Assembly (NCBI GenBank): GCA_003952965.2
Contig: CM025852.1
Location: 4,201,372 to 4,265,371 of the forward strand
Length of the DNA stretch: 64,000 nucleotides
From: Morella rubra
Taxonomy: Eukaryota; Streptophyta; Magnoliopsida; Fagales; Myricaceae
Direction of reading: 5' to 3'
Shown: positions 22,593 through 32,810 of the stretch, one piece after another
Numbering within the stretch: position 1 is the first letter of the stretch
Layout: each line of letters starts with the position of its first letter
The notes under the pieces: model-generated
What the model was told of the DNA's origin: nothing
What the model saw: only the letters and a program-made list of their open reading frames with translations
Databases searched by the model: none
Translations under genes and position numbers: made by a program

Positions 22593-24025
22593 TTACCTTG
22601 ACTGAACCTCACTACTAGTTCCTACAGCACTCGCTCTCCTTACCCTTCCAGAGACAACCTCATCCATGCTTTGCCCCTGTCGCCTATACCTACCACCAGA
22701 TTCCAAAAATCTAGGGCAAGGCCTATAAGCCTTTATTGGCCACCAGCCAAAGCCTGGAATTGTTGCAATCCCACCTTGAATCCTACCCTCACCATTGCAT
22801 CCCCTTTCAATTTCCTCTCTGCCACATGCCTGACAACCCCTGTAAGAAACTTGATTAGTTTACAGATCTAGAATTGCACAATTCTTCCCCTTCATATCGC
22901 CAACCATCACAAATGAGGGCAGGCAGTAAAAGAAAAATGATATACTCAGATTTATATCAAAAGAAAATGATATTGATATTAATAGTAAACTTCTTAAGTT
23001 AAGAGATCTTATGAAAATCAGGCCATAAAGAAAACTCATTAACCTCACAAAGGCAGAGTGAAACGGGTTTCTCTCCCTACCAAAAATTGAAGTTGAACTA
23101 GGACATCGTGGGCTAGCATAAGAAAATTATAGCTGCAGCAGTAATTAAAAACATGAATAGCAGAACATAAAATCAGACCACTCTCTGTATGTAGATTAAG
23201 TAACCCCTTAAACGTGTTTTATGCCAGAGAGGGACTGCATAGTCGTTGGAATTTCCCCCGTCAGGAACGCTTTCCAGAGCATCAATTGGTAACCTGAAAA
23301 TAGAGTTCATCCATTCGTACTCAAGCCTTGATATATCTAATATGTCCTACTCTGATCATAGGATTCCACAGCCCAGACTACCCAGATTATATCAATTAAC
23401 ATATTACCAAAATATATCTGACACAAAGTTACATAGAAATGGATTACACAAAATTTGAACTCTAATCTCGCTGTCAGAACCTTCAAAAAATGAGACTCTA
23501 ATTCATCTGTAACTGCCCTCTTTAGCCCCTTGAACTGAAACCACTCCCTACTTCTCCCAGCCCAGCAATCGGCCTCATCCATTGATTACCCTTTTGCTTA
23601 CACCAAAAACTGAACACTTTTCCCGTTAAAACTGAATTTAGAAAAACCATTTGATAAGACTGAAACTGCTAAAAGGATAATTCAGGCATCAACACGGGCA
23701 TGACTCCAATCCATAGTTTAATCTAGGTCGGCTTCGAAATGAAGTAAAGAAAAAGGTGGTACCTGAGAGGGAGCTTGTCAGTGTCATCGCGGGCAGATTG
23801 TGACTGGACAGGAAGTGCATCGGGTGGAGGAGGAGGAGGGCCTTCTCCTGCGACAGAGGTTGTTGTTGAAGAAGAAGAAGAAGAACAGAAAGGGATGGTA
23901 AGCTTAGACGGGTATCTAACGGAAGTTGTTGGGGCATGCAACCATGTGCTGCTGCTGATGTAATGAGGACGTTGGGGGACTAAGCTCTGATGAGGTGCTG
24001 GAAATGAGGCAAGGGAAACTCCCAT
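22593..24025 (-). CDS. Small putative plastid protein with CxxC motif, 202 aa
   Basis: Three minus-strand exons: 24025-23763, 23293-23205 and 22849-22593 (263+89+257 = 609 nt). Residues 1 to about 60 are Ser/Thr/Pro-rich with few acidic residues, like a chloroplast transit peptide. The body contains DKLPLRLPIDALESVP, AVPLWHKTRLR, then GCQACGREEIERGCNGEGR, GGIATIPGFGWWPIKAYRPC and GRYRRQGQSMDEV. The CxxC at residues 123-126 and further Cys suggest metal binding or redox chemistry, but no function is claimed. Joining exons 2 and 3 in frame requires the acceptor CAAG|TTTC, 10 nt upstream of a better-looking TTACAG. The family seems to be a plant-conserved plastid protein; from vague memory it may correspond to Arabidopsis At1g22630. 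The stop lies where a donor-like AGGTAAAA occurs, so a further exon cannot be excluded. Confidence 0.7.
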
Positions 24026-24399
24026 TCTCTATTTTTTTTCCCTCTCGCTCTCTCCAGGGAAGAGGGAGAGGATCAGATAATAGCCACTAACTTTTTGCCA
24101 CTCTCTCTCTCTCTAACGTAAGGCCCAGTGCGAGAGATAAGAAACGAAGAAAGATAACCAGTTGATAGAGCTCCATTCATTAGCCTCTCTACAATGTCTA
24201 CATTATACTGAATTTCTAATGTCTTCTGCCTGCCAACAGCCAAAGCATAAAATAACGTGGATAAGGTATCTATGAATCTGTGAGGGCCTACAGTCTACAG
24301 ATATTCATTAAATTTGTGCCCTTGTGGGTATTGACAAAACATGGCCAACTTGAACAAAATTTAAATGCCCAGAGGAGAAAATTGAGAAAACAAAGAAAG

Positions 24400-24471
24400 A
24401 GGTTCCACCGAGATTTGAACTCGGGTTACTGGATTCAGAGTCCAATGTCCTGACCACTAGACCATGGAACC
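24400..24471 (-). tRNA. tRNA-Gln (CUG)
   Basis: Complete intronless tRNA on the minus strand. GGTTCCA (24471-24465) pairs with TGGAACC (24407-24401), and the discriminator is T at 24400, as usual for plant tRNA-Gln. The anticodon arm GGACT-CTG-AATCC gives CUG. A T-run (TTTCTTTGTTTT) follows as the Pol III terminator. Confidence 0.95.
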
Positions 24472-25086
24472 TTCATGTCTACGATCTCCAGTTGCAATTT
24501 ATATTACGTTTATAATGATATCAACATTCTTGTTCAAATATCTTTTAACTATCATCATTTGAAGATATCTAGGATTACAGCTATTTCAAGATTTCACATT
24601 GATAGAAAAAAAAAAAAAAAAACTGAGTTCCAAATTATTATCAAAATGTAATTGGTCACCGTTTTCAATGAAAATACAAATTAATTAGTCTAAACATTAT
24701 TCGGGTTAGAAGAGATGCTTCATGTTATCAACAAAAAATTAATCCTCAATGATGAGCTTTTTATCCAATATGTTCTTTTAGGGCGCTAACTTAATAGTTG
24801 GGAGATTACCCTTCATTTGCTAGATATAAGTGACATGGAGTGTGAGATTGATTATCCAAGAAAAAAGTCACCTATGTAACCTTATGAAGGTGGTGCCTGT
24901 TGAATAGAGAAAAAAGAAAGCCAAAATATATTTAATATGTTTATTCAAACCTATTGAGAGTAATTGTTCTCTACAAATATAAATCCAAAAAGGGAATCAA
25001 AATGTTTATGTATCCAAGTGGAGCCATTTAATAATTGGTTTGCCCATTTCTATTATTCTTGAATCAATTTTATTTTTTGAGAAAAA

Positions 25087-25402
25087 ATCAAATTATACCT
25101 CATAATTTCTAATTTGTAGGCTCCATAAGTTGTCGTTAAACATACAAAAAATTACTGAAATGACTCTCTAAGATAAAATTACTACAAAAATAAAAAAAAA
25201 TAAAAATATATATAAAAGAAAAAGTAATATTTCTAGAATAAATATTTACTTTTAATTTTTTTTTGAAAAGATGTTGTGGTTAATCCACGTCCCTTTTCGT
25301 TGGCCAAATCGAATGAAGAGTAATGATTGATCGATTTTTTTAAAAAAAAAAACTTATGAGACGTCATATGACAAATTAAAAATTATGAAATCTAATTTGA
25401 TA
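25087..25402. mobile_element. Foldback/MITE-like element, about 315 bp
   Basis: The left end AATCAAATTATACCTCATAA is an imperfect reverse complement of the right end (TTATGAAATCTAATTTGATA), and the pairing continues inward for about 50 bp to CATAAGTT / AACTTATG. The interior is AT-rich and non-coding. The target duplication is not clear. Confidence 0.55.
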
Positions 25403-25429
25403 TTTACTCATAAATATTGCACTTTTTTT

Positions 25430-25705
25430 TTCTCCCTTTTTTTTGTACTCGAGTGTCCGAACCAACTTAGATGCACCTCAATTAATCTTGGAGATTGTGC
25501 ATTCCCCAACTTAAGTGCACCTCAATTAATCCCGGAGATTGTGCATTCCCTTTTGTCTCACATAAACCGGGTAATTACCAACCCAAAGACGTAGGAATGG
25601 CTCCAAAGAGTCAATTACATCTATAAAATTTTGAACTTAGAGACCTGAAAAGAAGAAACCACCAAGCCTTAACCATAAGGCCAACCCTTGGAGTTTGTCC
25701 ACATT
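25430..25705 (-). mobile_element. SINE-like region with 44-bp tandem duplication
   Basis: On the minus strand the element seems to start near GGCCTTATGGTTAAGG (about 25680), which resembles a Pol III A box, and to end in an A-rich tail (about 25430). Inside, 25463-25506 and 25507-25550 are two near-identical 44-bp copies. A tRNA-derived SINE is the best guess; the B box is weak. Confidence 0.4.
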
Positions 25706-26102
25706 TTCTGTTAATAAGTGAAATTCAGCTTAAGAGCTGATAGAGCTGACTCATTAGAAATTTCATCATAGAACAGAGACTGATAGAGTAATTAAGCCTC
25801 TTTAAAATCCGTTATGCTTGGATGCTCATTCCTATCCCACAGTGATGTTCACGTGCAAATTGATCTGGCAAAATTGAAAGCAAAGACTGGGGAAGAGAAA
25901 AGGAAGGCCAAAAAAGGGGGGGCGACTTTTTACCACGAATCAACCAAAACTGAGGTCGGCAACTAAAAAGGATGATCCAAACAAATCATAGCGAAATTCC
26001 AAGCAAGTTGCTCCTGGTATCAATACCACTATTCTTTGCGACTAGTATCAATCTCATTGCTGTCATCTCTTCTTCTTCTTTTCTTTTTTTCTCTCTCCTC
26101 TA

Positions 26103-29100
26103 TTACGCATGCAGAATTTGTTCCTCCACGTCCCCATCAATGAGCATCACAGAGCTGTGATGATGCACCATATACCACCGCCCATTATGGAACTCATAGA
26201 TATTAGTTACGTTGAATGGCCCAGAATCCACGTCAACGAAAGTTTTCATGGTAACCCAAGCCATTTCTGTCAGAACCCGAGCCCGTACCTCCCGAACTTG
26301 GAAGTTGACCCCATGCTCCCAATTAAATGCAAGCTGCCAACTCTGTATTACGGCATTATACCTGGGGAAGGACACAGATGACTTAGCTCCTGTTCGATTC
26401 CAATCAAAGATGAATAGCAAATCTAACAGTAGAGATCAGATAAAAAAAGACACCAAGAATCTTGCATGACTAACAGCGTTTGCGACTATAAGAACTTCAA
26501 TTATGCAACAATGCCCTTTTCTGTTTAACACGACATTCGAACCCATTAACTCATAAACACCCCTACACCCCAGAAGACAAAGGTCAAAAGTTTAAGACGA
26601 GAGTTCGGTACAGGTAGAGATCAAATCGCTTCATGATAAAATCCTGTTAATTTCTTATTTGTGAAAGAAACACGAATAAATATCTAATAGCAGGACCATA
26701 GGCTAGGACCAAACCTTACCCTATTCTCAGTCAAATGAAAGTATAACGTACTGCAAAATCAAAATGCCTATTACAAGATACCATCCCACGTCTAAACAAC
26801 ACCTTTTACACTGAATTTCAGTAAATAGATCATGAATCTCTATTTCAAAATTAAAATGCCCATTAGACATCTCAGGGAGAAGGCCTAAAAGATTTGAAAT
26901 TTCAAACAAGAAAACGAATGGCAACTTCATAGAGAAACCAAATATCGGATATGCTAAAACTTCTAAGGGCTGCTGCAGACTAAAAAAAATTAGAGCAAGG
27001 ACCAGAAGTAATCCAATTCTACGCTGGGCGCACCAAGTAGATTACATGTTATCTTACCTGCAACATGCTAGGTGCCTATACCAGTTGTAGGAACAAAGGT
27101 ACAAAAGGTACACAATACACAAACATGGCTATGCTGCAGAGATCTAATCTACTATGCTGTATAAACAATCAATACATCTGGCAAAAGGTTGCATGCATGA
27201 TACGAGAACCTGCAAAGAAGTCCTTCTCAGAACCCAACCTCACAAAATATCCCCCCAAACACAAATGGGTGGGCACAGGTATGAGGATTTTGGGAGAGAA
27301 TGAGAGGATTTTGACACAATTGACGGTATAAAAATTCACAAACAAGCAATACTGAAACAGCTGCACATTGTAAGATCTAATGTGTCACATCTGGTAGTTT
27401 CTGTGATATAATGATGAACAATACCAGAGCACGACGTAATAACTCAAAGCATATTACCAGCAAATATGCTAGTTGCATCGTGCATGCTGCAACACGTCAA
27501 AATCCCTACTATAATAACTACCAAAATCTCTATTATAGACATCCAAGTATTGCAACCAATGTACAATTTCCTGGCAACTATGTGAGATATCTAACATGAG
27601 CAAACCACCATAACTCAAACAAATTAGCAACTTATAGGCTACTTGCACAAAAATAGGCCAACATAGATTCTTACAAAAAAAAAAAAAAAAAGGGGTAAAC
27701 TCATAGTTAGCCCCTATGTTTTGGCAAAAATCAAGTTGCTACCCTTATTTTTCAATCCAACAATTTGAGCCCATAACTTTCAAAAACCTATCAATCTTTG
27801 CCCCCCCGTCTAAATTAGACGTTAAATCAAACGGAAAAGCATGAAAAATGACCAAAATGCCCCTCCAAAATAAAATTACTAAAAAAAGTAAAAAAATTCA
27901 TAAAAAATAAAAATGATATTTTTTTTAAAAATAATATTTTAAATAAAACTATTGAAAATCTATTTCAATAATATATTTATTTCTTAATTATTTTTATTTA
28001 TTTTTTAAAATTTAGCCTTGGAGGGGCATTTCGGTCATTTTGCACTATTTTCCGTCGGACTTAACGCCTTATTTAGACGGGGGGCGAAGGTTGATAGATT
28101 TTGAAAGTTATGGGTCTCAAATTGTTGGATTGAAAAATAAGGGTAGCAACTTGATTTTTGCCCAAACATAGGGGGCTAACTATGAGTTTACCCCTAAAAA
28201 AAAAGAGCAGATAAGAAAAAAATTCATCATCGATAAACCCAAAGACACTTGTATGAAATCATATTCTATGTGAGCAAAAAGAAAGCATCATAAATAAATA
28301 TTTCTGCAAGCAAATCTAAATGCCATACCCTGAAAAGTGTTCTCCTGATGCGTGGACACACTTCACGTAATCTGCATTTAGCCAAAAGTGACTCATTGCT
28401 TGAAGAGACCGTTCTTTAATGATGTTAAAAAATTCAGCATTAATATTCACAATGGCTCTAGTAGCCGCATAATACGCCTTCCATCCATTGGCTGGTGTCA
28501 CACTATCCTGTTCCAATGTGAAGTCCTGAAAAAACATGAATTGAGCAACGAAATGTTATTGATAAATCCAAATCAAGAAAGCAATTCTGTACAAGCAGAA
28601 GATAACATGTAAACAGCATAGAAATGTGCTAATGCAAATCCAAGCCTCAAATTGCAATTATGATATCCGGAGTAATCAGAACCTAGCCAACTCCAATGGA
28701 AGGAAACAGGAGGACTGTAATTAACAGTTAAAAATTCCCTGCTCTCAATCCTTATCATTCCACTGGTACTGATCCCCAATCAAGCTGGAATGATCCAAAG
28801 GCATATTCCACTCCAGAGAGCAAATTGCCTAAACTCATCATAAACAACCACATTCAAATTTCCCCAAGCACAACAAAAGCTGTAACGTTAGTATTTCCTT
28901 TGCTACTGGAATTCCAAGTTGCTTCAATAAATCCACCATTCTTTTCAAAAACCAAATATAATAAGTACTTGCTTCAAACTTCAACCAACAATATTTAGTA
29001 CTTACGCAAATATCGTCGAGAATTTTTTTCATTGCAATTACAAATATAATCACCTTGTGATAAAGCGCTTTCCACGCATTGTCGTCGTTGGCCGCCTTGC

Positions 29101-29515
29101 GCATGAGCGAATTGGTCATCGAGAGCCGGCACAGGCTCGGATAGTCCAAGTAGCTCAGCGCGTGGGTGGTAATCTCCGGCACTAGCTGCTCCATCATGGA
29201 CGCGCCCGTCAGACGCTCCGCCACTGCCACAGACGCTTTCTCCACCATCTCCTCGGTCCCACCGTTGACGTACGGCGCGCCGGTCACCACCGAATCAGGA
29301 TTCCCGTAACCGCCGTTACACGAACAAACGCAATTGCAAACCTTCTTCGCGAACGCGGAGGAGTACCTCCTGTCCAATTTGGGGGTTCTCAAATAGGGGA
29401 ACAGGAGTGATCGGATGGCGTGGAGAGCGAGTAGCAAACAAAGCGCAGTGATTATTGCGGCTACAAAAAACGGTTTGGAAGAGAGCAGCGTAGTGAGAGT
29501 AGAGGCAATCTCCAT
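26103..29515 (-). CDS. SKIP8: F-box protein SKIP8-like, 305 aa
   Basis: Three exons: 29515-29054, 28525-28329 and 26361-26103 (462+197+259 nt). Residues about 15-38 form a hydrophobic segment, then a Cys cluster CNCVCSC (60-66). An F-box covers residues about 108-153 (EQLVPEITTHALSYLDYPSL to WKALYHK). The C-terminal half (about 160-300) is a SnoaL/NTF2-like fold with FWLNADYVKCVHASGEHFSG, MAWVTMKTFVDVDSGPF and NGRWYMVHHHSS. This combination is that of Arabidopsis SKIP8, an SKP1-interacting subunit expected to act in SCF ubiquitin ligases; the substrate is unknown and the NTF2-like part may bind it. The N-terminal hydrophobic segment predicts a membrane anchor. Intron 2 is about 2 kb and contains a Mutator-type MITE. 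Confidence 0.9.
27692..28194. mobile_element. Mutator-type MITE with about 200-bp inverted repeats
   Basis: The left end GGGGTAAACTCATAGTTAGC is matched in reverse by the right end GCTAACTATGAGTTTACCCC. The match runs inward about 170-200 bp through CCCGTCTAAATTAGACGTTA and GACCAAAATGCCCCTCC. A-runs of at least nine bases flank both sides, compatible with a 9-bp target duplication. It lies in intron 2 of SKIP8 and has no coding capacity. Confidence 0.75.
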
Positions 29516-29986
29516 TCATAAGACATGAAAGCTACGAAGGACATGAAACCCTAGGAAAGGAATATTCTGCTGACTGCGTCGCGTCGCGTCGCGATGAAGG
29601 CCGCCGTTTGAGAAGAACACTACACGGCTTCTGTTCTTCTCGTGTGGGTATATTCGGGTTCCGTTGGTTTTCTGAAACCCTAAAACAGATTTGCAGAGGA
29701 CAAGGAAGCGGGTGATGGTTGGTTTGCGAGTTGCAACTGATCGAGAACAAAAATTGAACTGTGAACGTTTTTGTACTTGTTTTTTTGTTTTTTTTTTTTC
29801 CTAAGCGAGCGTTTTTTGTACTTACTGTTGAAATTTTGGATGGTGTAATTTTACCCTTTTTAAACATTGACTTACCAGTGCTTTGAACGACTGTAGGCTC
29901 CTGTCGTTTAGCTTACCGACTCCCAGTTCTGTTCAGTTCGTTCAGAATAAAGGGATTATGCGTGTTTGCGGCGGACATAGATTAAT

Positions 29987-30316
29987 GGGGTTAATACAAT
30001 TTTTTAAACAACTACTTTTATTACATTTTACTCTCTAACTATCATTTTTAGATACTTTGCACTCTTTATCAAATTTTTAAATTAAAATAACGATAATTAC
30101 CTTGACTCACTTGCATATATTAAAAATATATTGTCAATTTATTAAATTTTGAGGACATTATTATCGAATAAATAGTGCAAAGTGTCTAAAAATTTGATAA
30201 AATATACAAAGTGTCTAAAATTAATAGTTAAAAAGTGAAATGTAACAAAAGTTGTAGTTTAGAGTATAAAATACAAAAAGTCATACTAGTTTGAGAGTGA
30301 AAAATGTATTTACTCC
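29987..30316. mobile_element. Degenerate foldback element
   Basis: The left end GGGGTTAATACAATTTTTTA is an imperfect reverse complement of the right end (ATGTATTTACTCC). Shared inner blocks include TTTTAGATACTTTGCACT against GCAAAGTGTCTAAAA. The right arm carries an internal duplication of AAAGTGTCTAAAA. Confidence 0.5.
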
Positions 30317-30839
30317 TAGATTAATTATTTTGGGCTATTCTCACCAAGAGATTATTTAGGCTATGTTTGACCCTTGAGATGGCTCGAAAAGAACTGTTGT
30401 ACAAATTGAATTTCAAATTCCTAATGTAGATTACGTCTTATATTTAAATCCGTTTAAATTACAATTAATAGAAAAAAAAAATCTTATTTTACTTCCAAAT
30501 TATAAACCAAATGTCATTTTAAAATTTTAAAATATCAATTTTGTCCCTCTCAAATTATTAAAATTTTGAAATGTTCACCTTTTAATAAAATTCAGTTAAA
30601 ATTTACTTACCCAAAAAAAAATTCAGTTAAAATTTTATTGAAAATAGGTTAAGTGATAACATATCAACAATTGGATATATAGGATATTATTAAAAGGGGA
30701 ACATTAATGTATTTTTTATAATTTGAAAATTAGATGAGATGAAGTTCATAATTTTAGACCCATAAAGGTCATTTAGCGATAGTCCTCATGCAAAGATTCT
30801 GCTGCTCTACTGAATATTCAGGTTTGGGTTTTGTTTTTT

Positions 30840-31303
30840 GGGAAATTTATAAATACCACACTAGGTTTTAATGACTTTTTAAAAAACTCATTGAGTTTTA
30901 AAAAATTTCAAAACGCTCACTAGGTTTATCATTTTGGTATAAAAACTCACTGAACCCAACGTCGTTAGACCGGTTTAACGGAAAATTCATCCCGTCCAAT
31001 CATACTGTGACACGTGTCCTTAAATAAATAAAAAATTTAAGTCCTCGATCCTTTCAAATTTTTTTAAAAATAATTATGTTTTTTATTAATTTAGATTTAA
31101 TTTTTAAATTTTTTATTTATTTAAGGACACGTGTCATAGTATGATTGGACGGGATGAATTTTCTGTTAAACCGGTCTAACGGCGTTGGGTTCAATAAATT
31201 TTTATACCAAAATGATAAACTAGTGAGCGTTTTGAAATTTTTTAAAACTCATTAAATTTTTTAAAAAGTCGTTAAAATTTAGTGTGGTATTTATAAATTT
31301 CCC
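30840..31303. mobile_element. Mutator-type MITE, 464 bp, 9-bp target duplication
   Basis: The terminal repeats GGGAAATTTATAAATACCAC and GTGGTATTTATAAATTTCCC are exact reverse complements, and the inverted arms extend about 200 bp. The flanks TTGTTTTTT (30831-30839 and 31304-31312) give a 9-bp target duplication, the mark of Mutator-like elements. No ORF. Confidence 0.82.
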
Positions 31304-31990
31304 TTGTTTTTTTGGCCAAACCCGAAGAAATATGTACTCAAAGTCTCAAACTTTGACAGTTTCTTGGACAGAAAGCTCCGACGAAAACAAAACCCGCTCC
31401 CCTCTTCTTTTCGCTAAACTCCAAGCAAACACCCAGCTGATTCTCACTCGCGTTACGATGTGGGTCAGAATGTTCCGACATCATTCCATTTTTCGATACG
31501 TGTACTACTTAACCATCTGTTTTCAAAATGAGGAAAATTTAATTCGCACAAGTAATATATTTCAAAATTTTAAAAGAAATTTTTTTGAGAGTTTGAATTA
31601 AGGTTGTTGGTTGGAGATTTAATTCTTTTAGATTTTGTGAAAAAGTGTGGATAAGATGAGTTGATAAGATTTTTTTATAATTGGATTGTGTTGGAGATTG
31701 TAAAAAAGCTTAATAAATTGATAGAGTTTTATATATTTGATAAGAAATAATTTTTATTATAATTTGAAATTGACTTTTAACAGATTTTGCTGTTCACTTT
31801 TTTTTTTTTTTTTTTTTACAAACACTTATATTGGTTGGCACAAAAAAAAAAAAATCAACATTTTTTTATAAACTCCAACATTTTGTTTACTAAATTCATT
31901 AACTTTTTATAAACTCCAACACCTTTTCAAAATTCTAATACTTGTTTCACAAACCCAATAAAATCTAAACGGCCTCCAATATATATTCAA

Positions 31991-32236
31991 GGATTAATTA
32001 CAATTTTTCACTTGAAACTATTATCTCATTCTCAAAAATTCCCCTTAAACTATAATTCGTTATAATTCACCCCCTCGATTTACATTTATCATTACGATTC
32101 AATCCCCACTCATATTTTTCCGTTATGTGAGACGTTTTTTATCCCGAATTGTGGGGAGTAAGTTGTAACGAGTCATAGTTTATAGGAGTTTTTGAGAATG
32201 AGGTGCTAATTTGAGGGAGAAAATTGTAATTAACCC
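31991..32236. mobile_element. Small foldback MITE, about 246 bp
   Basis: GGATTAATTACAATTTTTCA at the left pairs with AAATTGTAATTAACCC at the right. Inner blocks CTCATTCTCAAAAATTCC and GGAGTTTTTGAGAATGAG also pair. The centre is short and non-coding. Confidence 0.6.
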
Positions 32237-32810
32237 AAAATTCAACCCATCCGAACAAAGCAAAACTTTAGAATTTTGTAGGATGCTAAACAAGTTTGGT
32301 GAATCACTCTTCTTCCCCAACTGTTGTATTTTTACATGTTAATTGTCACTCCCCTGACTTGTGGTGGCATGAGAGTCCAATTAAGCACGGGCTGTTCACT
32401 GCCATCTTAAGGTAAATCTTGCTTGCCAAAAGGATTGCCCTGCTGATTCATGCCCAAAAGCGAGGGCTAGATGTCTTAGCATGGTAGAAAGCAACAGGGA
32501 ATGCCTATTCATTGACTGCGGCCAGATATATAATTCATTCTAGGCACCCTGTTCAAGTTTGAATTCCAAAAAACATGATCTTTTTTCTTTTGTTTACCTA
32601 AATGGATCGTGTTTGTAGATAGAGATGAATATTCAAAAAAGATTACCCGTTTCAGCATGTAGTCATACAGCAAAAAAGTAAATCCATTCCCAGAAACTAA
32701 CATGCATGGGCTGCTTCTGCAAGAGCATTTTCCTTTAAACAGGAGCTACAATTACAATGAGATCCAATCCCCAATGATCTCAGACTACTAGAGCTACAAA
32801 AATTGAGGGA

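Larger units (their letters stand above)
24472..26102. other. Repeat-bearing spacer
   Basis: AT-rich spacer between tRNA-Gln and the 3' end of SKIP8. It holds an inverted-repeat element (25087-25402) and a SINE-like region with a 44-bp tandem duplication (25430-25705). No protein gene is supported. Confidence 0.5.
29516..32810. other. Spacer between SKIP8 and SUN genes, MITE-rich
   Basis: The SKIP8 5' flank with a GCGTC pentamer repeat (29575-29594), then AT-rich DNA with three inverted-repeat elements (29987-30316, 30840-31303, 31991-32236), and the 3' flank of the SUN gene. No protein gene is supported; the 105-aa frame at 31284 starts inside a MITE end. Confidence 0.55.

Noticed and set aside
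30355-30780. Possible further foldback element
   Set aside because: The ends do not pair beyond AT-rich similarity.
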